From: Aphrocallistes beatrix
Taxonomy: Eukaryota; Porifera; Hexactinellida; Sceptrulophora; Aphrocallistidae
NCBI GenBank assembly: GCA_963281255.1
Contig: OY725494.1
Span: 1,315,934-1,379,933, forward strand
Reading direction: 5' to 3'
Length of the DNA stretch: 64,000 nt
The notes below the pieces were generated by a model. The model did no database searches. It saw nothing but the letters and a program-made list of their open reading frames with translations, and was not told the origin of the DNA. A program made the translations under genes and the position numbers. The number at the start of each line of letters is the position of its first letter. Position 1 is the stretch's first letter. Shown here in pieces: positions 1 to 13,523 of the stretch.

Positions 1-2043
<2,043 letters not shown>

Positions 2044-2372
2044 ATACTTATTTCTTGTAGATATGAATTGTTTAGTTGGATAATTAGTTTTCAGATTAGT
2101 CAAAGACATTTACTAGCCGACTAATATTCTTTTAGTGGATTGTTATGCTGCATTTTCTGTTAAATGTTTATCCATATTTCCCACAGGGTTAACATAAGTG
2201 GTTATCAATGTTATCATTTTTTGGATAGTATTATTATTTCTCTATCGTTGAGATAATATATTTTATGTAGCGTAGTGGTCTAAATCGATGGGAGTGGTGA
2301 CGGTGCCCCCATGCTTTTCATCGCTTTATATGCCCTTGTGAATAATAGTGCCCAGATAGAATTAGCGGGTTA
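2044..2372 (+). other. VCP 3' flank, probable 3' UTR
   Basis: AT-rich non-coding sequence after the VCP stop. I see no canonical AATAAA before the MULE remnant that follows, so the transcript end cannot be placed. Confidence 0.4.
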
Positions 2373-2862
2373 GCGCCATTTCGCCTACCCCCATTTTACC
2401 TACTCCCATTTCGCCTACTAATAGTATAATAGTGCCATTTCGCCTACTCAATGGAATGCATTGTTTAACACGCATTGTTATGTTTTATGTGTTTGTATGG
2501 TTTTGCCTGCTCAATGAAATGGGTTGTTGCATATCGGGAGGATGCTTCTTCCTGTTGTTTCATACGTCAGACAATAGCACTTGCCTTTGTACCTGTTCGA
2601 AATGTACGCTTAGCCTGGCTAGAGGTAAAAGCGACAGCTCCGAATCTACACAGAGTTGATGAATTCATAACCTACTTTGAGGAAACATGGCTAGTGGAAA
2701 ACTTTTCTCTCTGTTTATGGAATGTGTACGAAATAAACTCCAACAGCCCAAGAACCAATAATCACATTGAAGGTTGGCATAACAAGCTTAAACGTATCGC
2801 AAAAAAATCCCACCCTAATGTTTATGAATTAGGTTGAAAATGGGAGTAGGCGAAATGGCACC
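2373..2862 (+). pseudogene. MULE (Mutator-like) transposase C-terminal remnant with minisatellite-like inverted ends
   Basis: A ~120-residue frame (about 2475-2837) carries the typical end of the animal MULE transposase: an ALAFVPV segment, a short acidic stretch, then PRTNNHIEGWHNKLK, the conserved TNN-x-EGWH motif. The DDE core upstream is missing, so this is an internally deleted, non-functional copy. Short units of the form GCCATTTCGCCTAC(TCCC) occur three times on the left (2374-2447) and once inverted on the right (2842-2862), giving inverted ends. No clean 9-bp target duplication is visible. Assignment rests on the motif; exact element borders are uncertain. Confidence 0.75.
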
Positions 2863-3974
2863 AATTCGAATTAGCAAATGCGAAGATAAAAGGGATGTTG
2901 AGTTGAGTTAAATTCCATTTTGATGGGATAAACATCCTAGCAGGGTTACCAATTTTGGGATCTTGTATTTTGAATTCCCTTCTAGAAAAGTTAAGATTTG
3001 GAGTTGGAGCGTTTATGCCTATACCTTATGTATATGTTTGTTTCAAATGCAATTTTTTTCTCTTTGTCCAAAAAGTTTATATTTAACCCCATGACCTAAA
3101 TTTATGTGCAATTTTCTAGAATTGAAATATTTCAATTAGTTATGATGCACTATTTACACTGGTAGATTGCAACCGAGCCTGCCATATCATTTTAAAATTT
3201 AAAACATTAAAAGAAAAACATAAGAATACTAAATAACTTAAAGAACCATGGAAAATTATTCTAAGATTACTGTTAAGAAACCATGTGTCATCTTTTCGTT
3301 ATATAATAATATTTTAAGTATCCACTACTAAGTCCCATGCGCACTTAATTAGTAAGAAAATGTTATCAGAATGACGCTAATTTTGCTTGAATTGGGAATT
3401 AAAAACGGTTGGAGAAAAACCTGTTATCTATCGTATTCTCAAACTTAATGTCTAGCAGTTGACAAATTCTCGAATGGATTATATATGTTTCTTGAAATAC
3501 TTTATTTGATAAATCAGAGTTGTTTTACTTTAATCCACCCACCCTCAAATGAAAATATATCAACGTCGGGAGTTACGTTATCTTCTATATCAAATCTCTC
3601 TAAAATCAATAATGCTGAAATCGCTCTGTCCCCACCCCGGGAGATTTGGCCACTGGACCCTGCCCAGGCTTTGTGGTCTCAAAACTCTCGGTCACAATGA
3701 CTGTTTACTCAGTCTACAAATACCATCTTTTGCATCCCTGAGAGTCCACTAGCTCCTCGTTCCCGCTACTAGTCCATAATTATATCTGCTCAATTCTTAC
3801 TATACGTATCTAATGTCATGTGTCTATATATAATCAGCCGAAATGAAGTTGATAAATGAATTCCGACGCATTATTAATGATCAATTTTGTGAAATTAGAC
3901 TATTAAATAATGCTAAAAGGAGAGTTATATAAGATGTCAAGCAGGGTACGTATCGGCCCCAAAAGATATTTACG
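2863..3974. other. AT-rich stretch without a recognisable gene
   Basis: Only short chance frames (for example around 3485-3750) without family resemblance. No repeat shared with the rest of the window was recognised here. Confidence 0.5.
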
Positions 3975-4600
3975 CATGGAAAACCGTTTAGGTTTGCATT
4001 TCTAGTTTATGAGTTACAGCATCCAAAGTCATTTATTTTTTTAATTTTTCGTAGCACATCCAAATTGTAGACCCTGCTGTACTTTCTATATAGTTTGGAA
4101 CATACTATAAAAATGCTTCCAAAATTGAATCATCGATAGTCTGCCATATATGCTACCCATAGGACCATAAAATTTTGAGGGGTCTGAAAAAGCCTACAAA
4201 AAAAAGGTCCGTTTTTTGTAAATCAACAATAAAATCACCAAGTTATACGTCAACAAAAATCATTGTCCTATTTTCTTGGATAATGATAAGAATCAACTTT
4301 TGAAATTTCAACCTTCTATCTCAAACCAATTTTGACTTTTTTTCATTTAAAGACGCTCAATTTTGAAACTTTAAAGTCTCTAGGGGCCGGCAACCTTTAG
4401 AATGGAGTGTGCCAGTCTACTTATAATGTCGGCATATTTATGACCTTGTGTGCCAGTGGCAGGCCTGCCTAGAGTTACCGACTCTGAATATACATAAATG
4501 TGGTATGTCGACCTGCATTTATTTTCAACTCCAGGTGCCATCAATTTAGTGTTCGTGTGCCATAGGTTGCCGACCCCTGGCCTAGATATAGGTATTTTAA
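3975..4600 (+). mobile_element. Family A (TTAA element) fragment, left third
   Basis: From the 'aaaaccgttt...catttctagttt..gagttacag' segment on, this matches the left part of family A copies at 42044, 45844 and 55230, then runs on to 'gatataggtatttt' near 4600. The left terminal repeat and the right two thirds are missing. It is interrupted by a small MITE at 4381-4579. Non-coding. Confidence 0.7.
4381..4579. mobile_element. Small hAT-like MITE nested in family A
   Basis: Inverted ends TAGGGGCCGGCAACC (left) and GGTTGCCGACCCCTG (right) bound 199 bp of non-coding DNA. The surrounding family A sequence resumes on the right, which shows it is an insertion. The 8-bp flanks are not clearly identical, so the target duplication has decayed or the borders are off by a few bases. 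Confidence 0.6.
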
Positions 4601-4679
4601 ATAATTATCGAGATAGAGTTCAAAATCTGAAAATTAAAAAATTATATTTTAAGAATACAAGATACTGAAATTTTAACTA

Positions 4680-5235
4680 TCCTTACTATTAAAACTCGAT
4701 TAATATTTATCATCCTTACTATTAAAACTTGATTAATGTATATATATGTGTGTATATATCTATCTATCTATCTGTAACGAATTGATTGAGGAAACTGCAA
4801 ACTGGCACAGAATTTTGGCTATGGCTCCACTAAGTTCTGAGCTCAGACGAAAATGTCGACTCATCATGGAATTATGACGTCATTCAGATTTTTAAAAGTT
4901 AAGCAATACAGTTATTCGAGCATAACTCAGCCATTATAAGAGATAGAAGGCTGAAATTTTAATAGAATCTGTATAGTAACATACCTCACATATGATGCAA
5001 CTATCATCAAAAGATGATGAATCATGTCTTATGACGTCATCATTGGGAACCAAAATTTTAAAAATTGACAAATTTGGTGATTTTTCGTGCGATATCGATT
5101 ATAATTGTAGGACATACGTATTTAGAGATGTTATCTCCCTTATAATTAACCAATGTGACCTCAGGCAACTGAAGGGAGCCTCCGGCGGACACTTTGTCCG
5201 CCAGCCGCGCAGCGCAAGCAAGCGAAGCGCGCTTG
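4680..5235 (+). mobile_element. Helitron-like non-autonomous element, family B1 copy a
   Basis: Starts TCCTTACTATTAAAACTCG after an A and ends ...GCGCGCTTG before a T, the A|T setting typical of rolling-circle elements. The 5' terminus is present twice (4680 and 4713), followed by a TA/TATC microsatellite. The 3' part holds a GGCGGACA hairpin segment and a second GC-rich imperfect hairpin just before the end. Other complete copies in the window are 546-552 bp. Non-coding; the short frames in it are shared by all copies and run through the hairpins. Confidence 0.75.
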
Positions 5236-5258
5236 TATATATATATTTATAGAGATAT

Positions 5259-5656
5259 ACACATTAATCGAGTTTTGATCTGTAACGAATTGATTGAAGA
5301 AACTGCTAAGCGCAGAAAGCTGATTTTTGGCTGTGGCTCCAGTAAGTTCTGAGCTCAGACGAAGATGTCGACTCATCATGGAATTATGACGTCCTTGTCA
5401 CCATTTTTATAATGAGATATTTCAGTTTTTCCACCATAACTCAGCCATTTTAAGTGATAGTAGGCTGAAATTTTAATTGAATGTGTATATTAATATACCT
5501 CACATATGATTCAACTATAATAAAAAATGATGACTTATCACTCTGTTATGACGTCATCGTTACGCAATAAATTTAAAAAATTGACAAATTTGGTGATGAT
5601 TTTTCGTGCGATATCGATTATTGCATTTGGCAGCGCAATCAAGCGAAGCGCCCTTG
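5259..5656 (+). mobile_element. Family B1 copy b, 5'-rearranged and internally deleted
   Basis: An inverted B1 5' end (ATTAATCGAGTTTTGAT) is joined directly to the B1 body (from 'ctgtaacgaattgattgaag'). The body jumps from 'gatatcgatta' straight to the GC-rich 3' terminus and ends CTTG|T. The hairpin segment is deleted. Confidence 0.65.
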
Positions 5657-6083
5657 TTTACTAAATAATCTAAAGCTTCTTTACCGGACTTTATTTAAGT
5701 TTTGAAATGCATGATATTTATACTATTTAACCTATCCTTGGAAACATTTTAACCCTGGAGGTAACTCCAGAAATATCTCTATCAGCTTGAAGAGCTTGTT
5801 TATTAGTATCGCCGGATTATGAAGTTTTCCTTTTGCTACTCCTTTCAAAAATATTTTTAACTGTCATATTTCTATCCAGCATTTAATTCTCACAAATTGT
5901 GAGTATATTGGCCATACCTTTTGACAATTATTTTCGTGGTTACTTAGTAACTAAATATGAAGATCGGAATTTGGCATTCATATCCAATTATTTTGTGAGT
6001 AATTATATTGATTGACCCCTTATTATTCACTGCTATGTCCACTGAAGACGAATTCGCAAATGGAATAACTATAAATATTCATT
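5657..6083. other. AT-rich spacer, nothing recognised
   Basis: No coding frame and no match to other repeats of the window was seen. Confidence 0.45.
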
Positions 6084-6087
6084 TTAA

Positions 6088-7300
6088 GGTTGGTGTTTCC
6101 TTCCAGAACTAACTTTGAAAGTTTTCATTATTTTCTTCTAAAATTTTTTGTTGAAACTATTCTCGTTGAGTTATCTGCAAAAATACACTTTTCGGGAGCC
6201 CAAGAAGTAAGAGAAAAATTATTTTTTTCCCAAATGACCTAATTTATAGAGGACATTCAAGGAAACTTCAATGCCTTATGCCTCTTTTACTCAATTATTC
6301 TTACACAAAATGGTTGAATAAAGAAAATAATAGGAATAGAATTTTCAATTTTAACCTAAATAATTTTTTCTTTCAAATTTCGTTTACCAAAATTTAGAGG
6401 CAGATTTTCGAAAGGAAAAATATTTTAACTTTTTTCTAAAGTAGAATATCGAAAATCTATATCATTTTGTTCTACGTGACGAGATCTTTCCAAAACAATC
6501 GAGTTTTTTACTCTATGACTTTTGTAACTAGAGATTCCTCCGTTGTAAAATTGATTTTTTTGAGTGTTAAAAGCATGCTACAAAGCAATTTTCTTCGGAA
6601 AGGCTTGATTTCCATTTGTTTTTACGGAATTCTGATAATATAAACATCAAAACATCCTCAATCAACAACTTATTGTAGTACTTAACTTCAAAATATGGCA
6701 TATCAAATATTTTCACATCATGACACCTTCAAAAGTGTGAAAAAGTTGACATTTATCACTGGGGGCCCAAAAATGACCATGTCCGATAGTTTCCGCCGAA
6801 ATCCCATACCTATAACTTTATTTGACTATGCCAGGTCGTTATTTTAATACTGAGTTCGTACTCAGCACTAAATTTCCAGCAATTTGATATATATATTGAC
6901 CATATTTGGAAATATTTTTGGTTGCCTTTTCCTAGCAACGGTCAGGAATGTTAAAAAATTCCTGGCCGTTGCTAGGCACGGTCAAACAAAAATGTTTCCA
7001 AATATGGTCAATATATATATCAAATTGCTGGAAATCCAGTGCTGAGCATGAATTCAGCATTAAAAAGATGATCTGGCACTGTTTAAAGAAGTTAGAGCTG
7101 TGGGACATTTCGCATTTAAAATGTGTCGTTTTTAGAGCGACACCAGGTGATACAAGTGGCTCAAAGTGGCGAAATATTGGGGCTGGAGTTATAAAAATCG
7201 GGATTATTGTTTAAAACCCCTATAAGGATCTAAAAATGATAAAAAAGCAATTCGGGCACATTTTTAATAGAAAACAAGTTTCGCATGGGAAACACCAACC
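6088..7300. mobile_element. Family C: TTAA-flanked element with 13-bp perfect inverted ends
   Basis: GGTTGGTGTTTCC at 6088-6100 is matched exactly in inverse at 7288-7300, and both ends are bounded by TTAA (6084-6087 and 7301-7304). TTAA duplication is the hallmark of piggyBac-type insertion, although piggyBac ends usually begin CCC. The 1213-bp interior has no convincing gene and contains a ~400-bp imperfect palindrome. Most likely non-autonomous. Single copy in the window. Confidence 0.7.
6740..7150. repeat. Imperfect palindrome inside family C
   Basis: The left arm runs inward from the CCCATACC segment and the right arm runs out to the inverse at GTGGGAC. The best-matched part is TTCCAGCAATTTGATATATA...CATATTTGGAAA against its inverse. 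The centre lies near 'ctagcaacgg ... ccgttgctag' at about 6932-6976. A single strand could fold into a hairpin of roughly 200-bp stem. Confidence 0.8.
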
Positions 7301-7304
7301 TTAA

Positions 7305-8012
7305 ACAATGCAGGTAAGCTGATATCCTTGGATTCTGCATATCTCAATCTTTCCTACCACACTCTCATGAGGGTGTACATTTCCAAGCATCCTTTTTTCA
7401 TTTGTACCGGTCATTTACATCCATTTCTTCAGATACATATTAATAATTCCTTTGAAGAAATTGTGATCTCAGGAAGGTTTGTCCATATAGGTTTCTAGTC
7501 ACTGGTCGCATGGAGTGCAAGTTGACAACTGCATCATAGATTTTCTACCAGCAATGACCATCCTGGCATACAGCTTTCTTGATATAGTGTACTAATCCTA
7601 CTCTAGAAAAAGAAATGGCATCAATAGTAAGCGTCAGCTTCAGAGATTTTAATTTAAGAAGGCAACTAAAACTCAATTGTCTTATAATTCGAAGGTCAGC
7701 GTTGATGCAAGTGCGTAGCGAGGATATTGAAATGGGAGGGTTCTGAGGAGCAAATAAGGGAGTCTGGGGGAAAAACCCCCCAGAAAAATTTCAAATCTTA
7801 GACGCTAAAATTTCAATCTAAAGCTATTCTAAGCATCTATGAAGCAATAATTTTGTGCTAATTTATTATCAATTCATTTTTATGCATAAAAACAAGACAA
7901 AAAGCAGGAAAAAACTTTATCAGTATATTGAGGGGTCATGGCCTCCCGCGGCCCCTCCGTGGAGCCGCTACTGTCCACAGTTCATCATTTCTTAGTAAGT
8001 AATTCTAGACGT
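7305..8012. other. AT-rich spacer with a possible eroded hAT MITE at 7708-7973
   Basis: 'caagtgcgtagcgagg' on the left and 'gagccgctactg' on the right resemble the ends of common 'CAGTGGCGTAGC' hAT MITEs, with G- and C-runs inside. The ends match only loosely and the 8-bp flanks differ. Otherwise nothing recognised. Confidence 0.35.
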
Positions 8013-8094
8013 GCCATATCGGGGGTGCGTCGTTAGTCCCTACTCCACATATAGACGTTAGTCCTAATTCTGACTTGTAGACATTAGTCCTACT

Positions 8095-8669
8095 TAGGGA
8101 TTCCAATCCCGGCCAAATTTCTTAATCCAGGGATTTCGGGATTGATATTTTTCTAATCCCGGGATTCAAGATCTTTCCAATCCGGGGATTTTTCGGGATT
8201 GTATCTTGCAGCAAAATTTATTTAAATTTTAATTTGGATAATTTAGAGAAGGAAGATATTATTTAATTTAATTCTTGACAAACTCTTTGAAAACAAGGAA
8301 TGTACTTTCTGCCATAAAAATATGAGATAATCGTAATATTTGATTATTTATTATTGTAGAAAGTCTATTTATAGATTAGTAAATAGTAATACAGTACATA
8401 CTTGTAAATCGTATTGTTGTTATTTGACACTGAATAGTGTATTTGTAGTTACCATTGTAAATAGGATCTTGTTTCCAAGTAGTGTGATTGGTAATTATAA
8501 GGAAATTGTTCAATTATTTAAACAGAGTAGACATAACACTAAAGTTTCGGGATCCCGGGATTGAGAAGGTAATCCCGGGATTGAAATATCGGGATCGGGA
8601 TTATAAAACTTTTCCCGGGATTGAATCCCGGAGGTAAAATGGACCGGGATCCCGGGATTGTAACCCCTA
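8095..8669. mobile_element. Non-autonomous hAT-like MITE rich in CCCGGGATT units
   Basis: The 8-bp duplication GTCCTACT flanks it exactly (8087-8094 and 8670-8677), and its ends are TAGGGATT...AACCCCTA. Interior near both ends is full of short 'aatcccggg/cccgggatt' units, the centre is AT-rich, and there is no credible gene (a 74-codon frame at 8340 looks random). It sits inside the left arm of the minisatellite element. Confidence 0.8.
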
Positions 8670-8964
8670 GTCCTACTCCGAAATTGGCATTAGTCCTACT
8701 TTTTTCAGATGTAGGCGTTAGTCCTACTCCTAAGTTGGCATTAGTCCTACTTTTTCAGATGTAGGCGTTAGTCGTACTCCTACGATTGTCCACCATTTCA
8801 ATGGGATATATGTAAGAAGAAAGGGAAGAGCAGCATTTTGAGTTGAGAATATTAGCCAAAGACTGTGAAAGAGGCATTTATGAATGAAGAGGTGGTTGAG
8901 TGGCATTTTAAGTGAGTGACAATGAATAACAGGGATAAATTGTAGCTTTTAGTGAGGATCAATT

Positions 8965-10430
8965 GAAATATTTTAAGGAGTAGGACTAACGCCTACAGCT
9001 GAAAAAAGTGGGACTAATGCCAATTTTAGTAGGACAAACGCCTACATCTGAAAAAGGTAGGACTAATGTCAATCTTAGAAGTAGGACTAACGCCTACATC
9101 TGAATAAAGTAGGACTAATGCCAATTTAGGAGTAGGACTAACGCCTACATCTGAAAATAGTAGGACTAATTTCAATCTTAGAAGTAATACTAACGCCTAC
9201 ATCTGAAAAAAGTAGGACTAATGCCAATTTTAGGAGTAGGACTAACGCCTACATCTGAAAATAGCAGGATTAATGTCAATCTTAGAAGTAGGACTAACGC
9301 CTACATCTGAAAAAGGTTGGACTAATGTCAATTTCACGCCAGGACTAACGCCTACATCTTAAATAAGTAGGACTAATGCCAATTTAGGAGTAGGACTAAC
9401 GCCTACATCTGAAAATAGTAGGCCTAATGTCAATCTTAGAAGTAGGACTAACACCTACATCTGAAAAAAGTAGGACTAATGCCAATTTAGGAGTAGGACT
9501 AACGCCTACATCTTAAATAAGTAGGACTAATGCCAATTTAGGAGTAGGACTAACGCCTACATTTGAAAAAAGTAGGACTAATGCCAATCTAATGAGTAGG
9601 ATTAACGCCTACATCTGAAAAAAGTAGGACTAATGCCAATTTAGGAGTAGGACTAACGCCTACATCTGAAAATAGTAGGACTAATTTCAATCTTAGAAGT
9701 AATACTAACGCCTACATCTGAAAAAAGTAGGACTAATGCCAATTTTAGGAGTAGGACTAACGCCTACATCTGAAAATAGCAGGATTAATGTCAATCTTAG
9801 AAGTAGGACTAACGCCTACATCTGAAAAAGGTAAGACTAATGTCAATTTACGCCAGGACTAACGCCTACATCTGAAAATAGTAGGACTAATTTCAATCTT
9901 AGAAGTAATACTAACGCCTACATCTGAAAAAAGTAGGACTAATGCCAATTTTAGGAGTAGGACTAACGCCTACATCTGAAAATAGTAGGCCTAATGTCAA
10001 TCTTAGAAGTAGGACTAACACCTACATCTGAAAAAAGTAGGACTAATGCCAATTTAGGAGTAGGACTAACGCCTACATTTGAAAAAAGTAGGACTAATGC
10101 CAATCTAATGAGTAGGATTAACGCCTACATCTGAAAAAAGTAGGACTAATGCCAATTTTAGGAGTAGGACTAACGCCTACATCTGAAAATAGCAGGATTA
10201 ATGTCAATCTTAGAAGTAGGACTAACGCCTACATCTGAAAAAGGTAGGACTAATGTCAATTTTACGCCAGGACTAACGCCTACATCTGAAAAAAGTAGGA
10301 CTAATGGCAATTTAGGAGTAGGACTAACCCCTACATCTGAAAAAAGTAGGACTAATGGCAATTTAGGATTGGACTAACGCCTACATCTGAAAAAAGTAGG
10401 ACTAGTGCCATTTTTAGGAGTAGGACTAAC
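8965..10430 (+). repeat. ~50-bp tandem array (about 29 units)
   Basis: Unit: GTAGGACTAACGCCTACATC, then TGAAAAAAGTAGGACTAATG, then CCAATTT(TA)GGA. Variant units alternate (AATAGTAGGACTAATTTCAATCTTAGAA), and blocks of several units are themselves repeated (for example 9120-9330 and 9640-9850), a higher-order pattern. Two to three inverted units lie at 8670-8795. Frames in it are by-products of the period. Confidence 0.95.
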
Positions 10431-10449
10431 GCATGCGCCCCGCCATATC

Positions 10450-10863
10450 TTTGTTTAACATCATACTGGTAGGGTCATATGGTAAACTACTTTTGCACAG
10501 CTTCATGGTCATTTGCTATTTCTGCTGGTCTCATTTGCAATGTATTAAATAAAATTGAATTTCATCCGTGCATGCTTTCCAAAATCCCAGGATTTTCTTC
10601 CCCTTCGTGGAAAATGACTGAACTGTAACACACCCAGTGTAAGCATGGAATAGTGGCAGAGCTTGTGACTCTTCAGGTCCAGGACAGGTGACTATCTATT
10701 GATTTGATAAATACCTGAGGTGCAAAACTAAGCAGTTCCAAATGCTACCTAAAGCTCTGAACTTTCAACTTTAGTTGTTGATACTGCTACATTCAAAACA
10801 ACTACATTTGTGTCAAATATAAGAAGTAAATCTTATTACAGCACCTTTCAAATGCAAGACATT
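10450..10863. other. Spacer, nothing recognised
   Basis: Mixed-composition non-coding DNA between the minisatellite element and family A copy 1. Confidence 0.4.
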
Positions 10864-11736
10864 GGTTTGGCTTACAGCATATATTAGGAAGAGAGATATG
10901 CATGATGTTAAGCGTGGGCAGGTAGTACAATTGAAAAATATTGAGGCATTTAAACCGTTTTTGGTTCGCATTTCTAGTTTTTGAGTTACAGAGTCTAAAA
11001 GTCGGGTTTTTCCATTTTTCGCAAGTACATCCTAATGTTAGACCCTCCACTCTGTATATTTTTCGAACATACGTTTGGATCAAATGCTTCGAAAATTTAT
11101 TCATTTATAGTTTATCATATTTGCTATCGCATAGGACCAAAGAAAGTTAAAATAACCAAATTGCTAATTTCATAGAAGTTTGAAAAAAATTTGCTAGAAA
11201 TGTCGAAACAAGCCAATTTTTTTTGGAAATCAGCAATAATCTCACAAATTTAGATATCGAAAATCGAGTGGTCCTACGTTTATCGCACAATGATACGGTC
11301 AATTTTGAAAATTTAAAGTCCCGAGATATAAGGATTTAAAGTTTTAATGTTAAGAACGGTGTAAAATGAGCTATTAAGGATAAATAAGAGCATTCGTTGG
11401 CATTTAATCGCATTTATATTGATGAATTAGAAATATTCCAACAACTTTGGTGAAAATAGGAAAAGCATAATGAAAATCCACAAGTTTTCTTGAGAACCCT
11501 AACCCCCTAATATTTTGAACCAATTTGGAAATATAATTCATGCTCCTGGCACTGCAAAGTATAATCCATCGGTTTAGAATATATAAAGGGCTTCTAAAAA
11601 GTATATTTTGAAGTTAGAGTCTACGACTTTGAGTTTTCAAGTTAGGATTTCGAAAAATGCTACGTCATCACGTGTTAAATATTGAAAACTTAGCATTCCA
11701 TAGGACGTAATACAATTATTCTCAATTAATCGTATA

Positions 11737-12288
11737 CAAGCGCGCTTCGCTTGCTTGGGCTGCGCGGCTGGCGGACACTTTGTGTCCTCCGGAGGCTCCC
11801 TTCGATCGCCTGGGGTCACATTGGTTAATTATAAGGGAGATAGCATCTCTAAATATGTCTGTCCTACTGGTATAATCGATTTCGCACGAAAAATTACCGA
11901 ATTTGTCAATTTTTAAAATTTTGATGAGTAATGATGACGTCATAACAGAGTGATGAGTCATCATATTTGGATGAGAATTGTACCATATGTGGAATATGTT
12001 AGTATACAGATTCTATTAAAATTTGAGCCTTCTATCCCCTATAATGGCTGAGTTATGCTCGAATAACTGTATTGCTTAACTTTTAAAAATGTGACAATGA
12101 CGTCATAATTCCAAGATGTGTCGGCATTTTCGTCTGAGCTCAGAACTTACTGGAGCCATAGCCAAAAGACTTCCACATGCCAAAAATCAGCTTTCTGTGC
12201 CTGGCAGTTTCTTCAATCAATTCGTCACAGAGATATATATACTATATATACACATACACAAACAATAATCGAGTTTTAATAGTAAGGA
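11737..12288 (-). mobile_element. Helitron-like family B1 copy c, complete
   Basis: On the minus strand TCCTTACTATTAAAACTCG...GCGCGCTTG, 552 bp, set between A and T. Uninterrupted family A copies (for example around 57970) read straight across this point, giving the empty site and showing no true target duplication. Contains the two GC-rich 3' hairpins in inverse order. Confidence 0.85.
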
Positions 12289-12660
12289 TATATTTGTTAC
12301 AAAAAGTATATTAGGAATTGAGAGCTAAAAATTCGGGTATATATTTCCAGAGGTAGGGCGGAATCTGTTTATGAACCATAAAGGGGGGGGCTTCGACCGA
12401 ATCTGGGAGATAAAAGCCCAGAACTTCTAAAATAATTGTGAAAAGTGCTCCAATTTTTCTGTACACCTTGTTAGTGACAACTGAATTGATTTTTTAGTTT
12501 AATAGCTACATTTAGGCACATATTCCATGACTAGTTTCGCAATTTTCTAATATAGTCAAAGTTCTCCATAGAATTTGTATTGCAATAAAATCAATGATAA
12601 GTCGAGAAATATTTATTTTTTGACAAGGAGATGTTTGTGAAACCTATATATTATCATATG

Positions 12661-13151
12661 CACTCGAACCTCTCTTATCCGGGCAGTGCCGGATCGGAGG
12701 GTGCCCGGATATCGGAGGTGCGGATAAGAGAGGTGCCCGTAACTCAGAAATCAACTTGAATAGCAGTTTATAGTGTTAAAACTGTCAATTTGTATAATGG
12801 GTGAGTTTAAACAATATCTAGTGACCGGAACTTAGAGGTTATCAAAATTTGAGTTCCGTATAAGAGAGGTGATTGTAAAATAGATATTCTATAAAGGAAA
12901 AGAAACTATTCCATTGCGATTGATTAATACATTTTAAGCAGTATTTACCCCTGAATATATTAGATGTCGCAATTAGCTTCCAAATTCATTATCAAAGTTC
13001 ATTAAATAATATTACATGATAATGATTGCTGGAATTGTGGTTAATAATTGACTTGAAAATAGGACAATGCATATTGACTAAATGTCGAAAGGGCTGCCCG
13101 GTTGAGGGAGGTACCCGGATATCGGAGGTCCGGATAAGAGAGGTTCGAGTG
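12661..13151. mobile_element. pogo/Tigger-like MITE
   Basis: Inverted ends CACTCGAACCTCTCTTATCC...; the same 'cggataagagagg' and 'cccggatatcggaggt' words recur near both ends. Flanks are TG/TA, an eroded TA duplication. Family A at 56560 shows the empty site ('ttatcgtatatatcctttc'). 491 bp, no transposase. Confidence 0.75.
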
Positions 13152-13523
13152 TATATCATTTCATTTAAGATTTTAATATATTATATATTTTCAATTGTTT
13201 TTAAGATTTGACATCGACCTCTTTCGGGACCATAGAGAGGTATAACGACCGAACTGTACACATAATATACGATAACTTACGGACAAATGGTCGGATCTGA
13301 ACATTTTTTTTAAAAATGATCAAAATTCTATTTTGATACAATAGCTAATATCAATCACAGCGGCGATTTCCTGAGCATTTTAGAAATGAAGTCCCTCATT
13401 GATCTATTTTCATCGGATTTTATATGCTTTTTTCTCAATTTTTCTGAGTTATAATCTCTAAAGGGGCCAAAACAATTTTGAGGTCTATATCATTAAACAA
13501 ATATCAGATAAGTAAGAAACCAA

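Larger units (their letters stand above)
8021..10441. mobile_element. Minisatellite-filled transposable element with 8-bp target duplication
   Basis: GCCATATC occurs immediately outside both ends (8013-8020 and 10442-10449). The ends are inverted (GGGGGTGCGTCGTTAGTCC on the left against the inverse of GGACTAACGCATGCGCCCC). Inside, the left arm carries a few reversed copies of a ~50-bp unit and the right arm a long direct array (8965-10430), with a ~160-bp unique spacer at about 8800-8960. No transposase is seen. The design, repetitive inverted ends around a small centre, recalls MULE or foldback elements; superfamily unassigned. Confidence 0.75.

Noticed and set aside
10170..10361. Open frame on the minus strand giving a repetitive LVLLFSDVGVSP peptide
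   Set aside because: It is the tandem array read as protein; the period makes stops rare. No sign of selection.
8965..10430. Regular ~50-bp repeats looked at first like a CRISPR array
   Set aside because: Units are contiguous with no unique spacers, the DNA is animal-like, and the array lies inside a transposable element.
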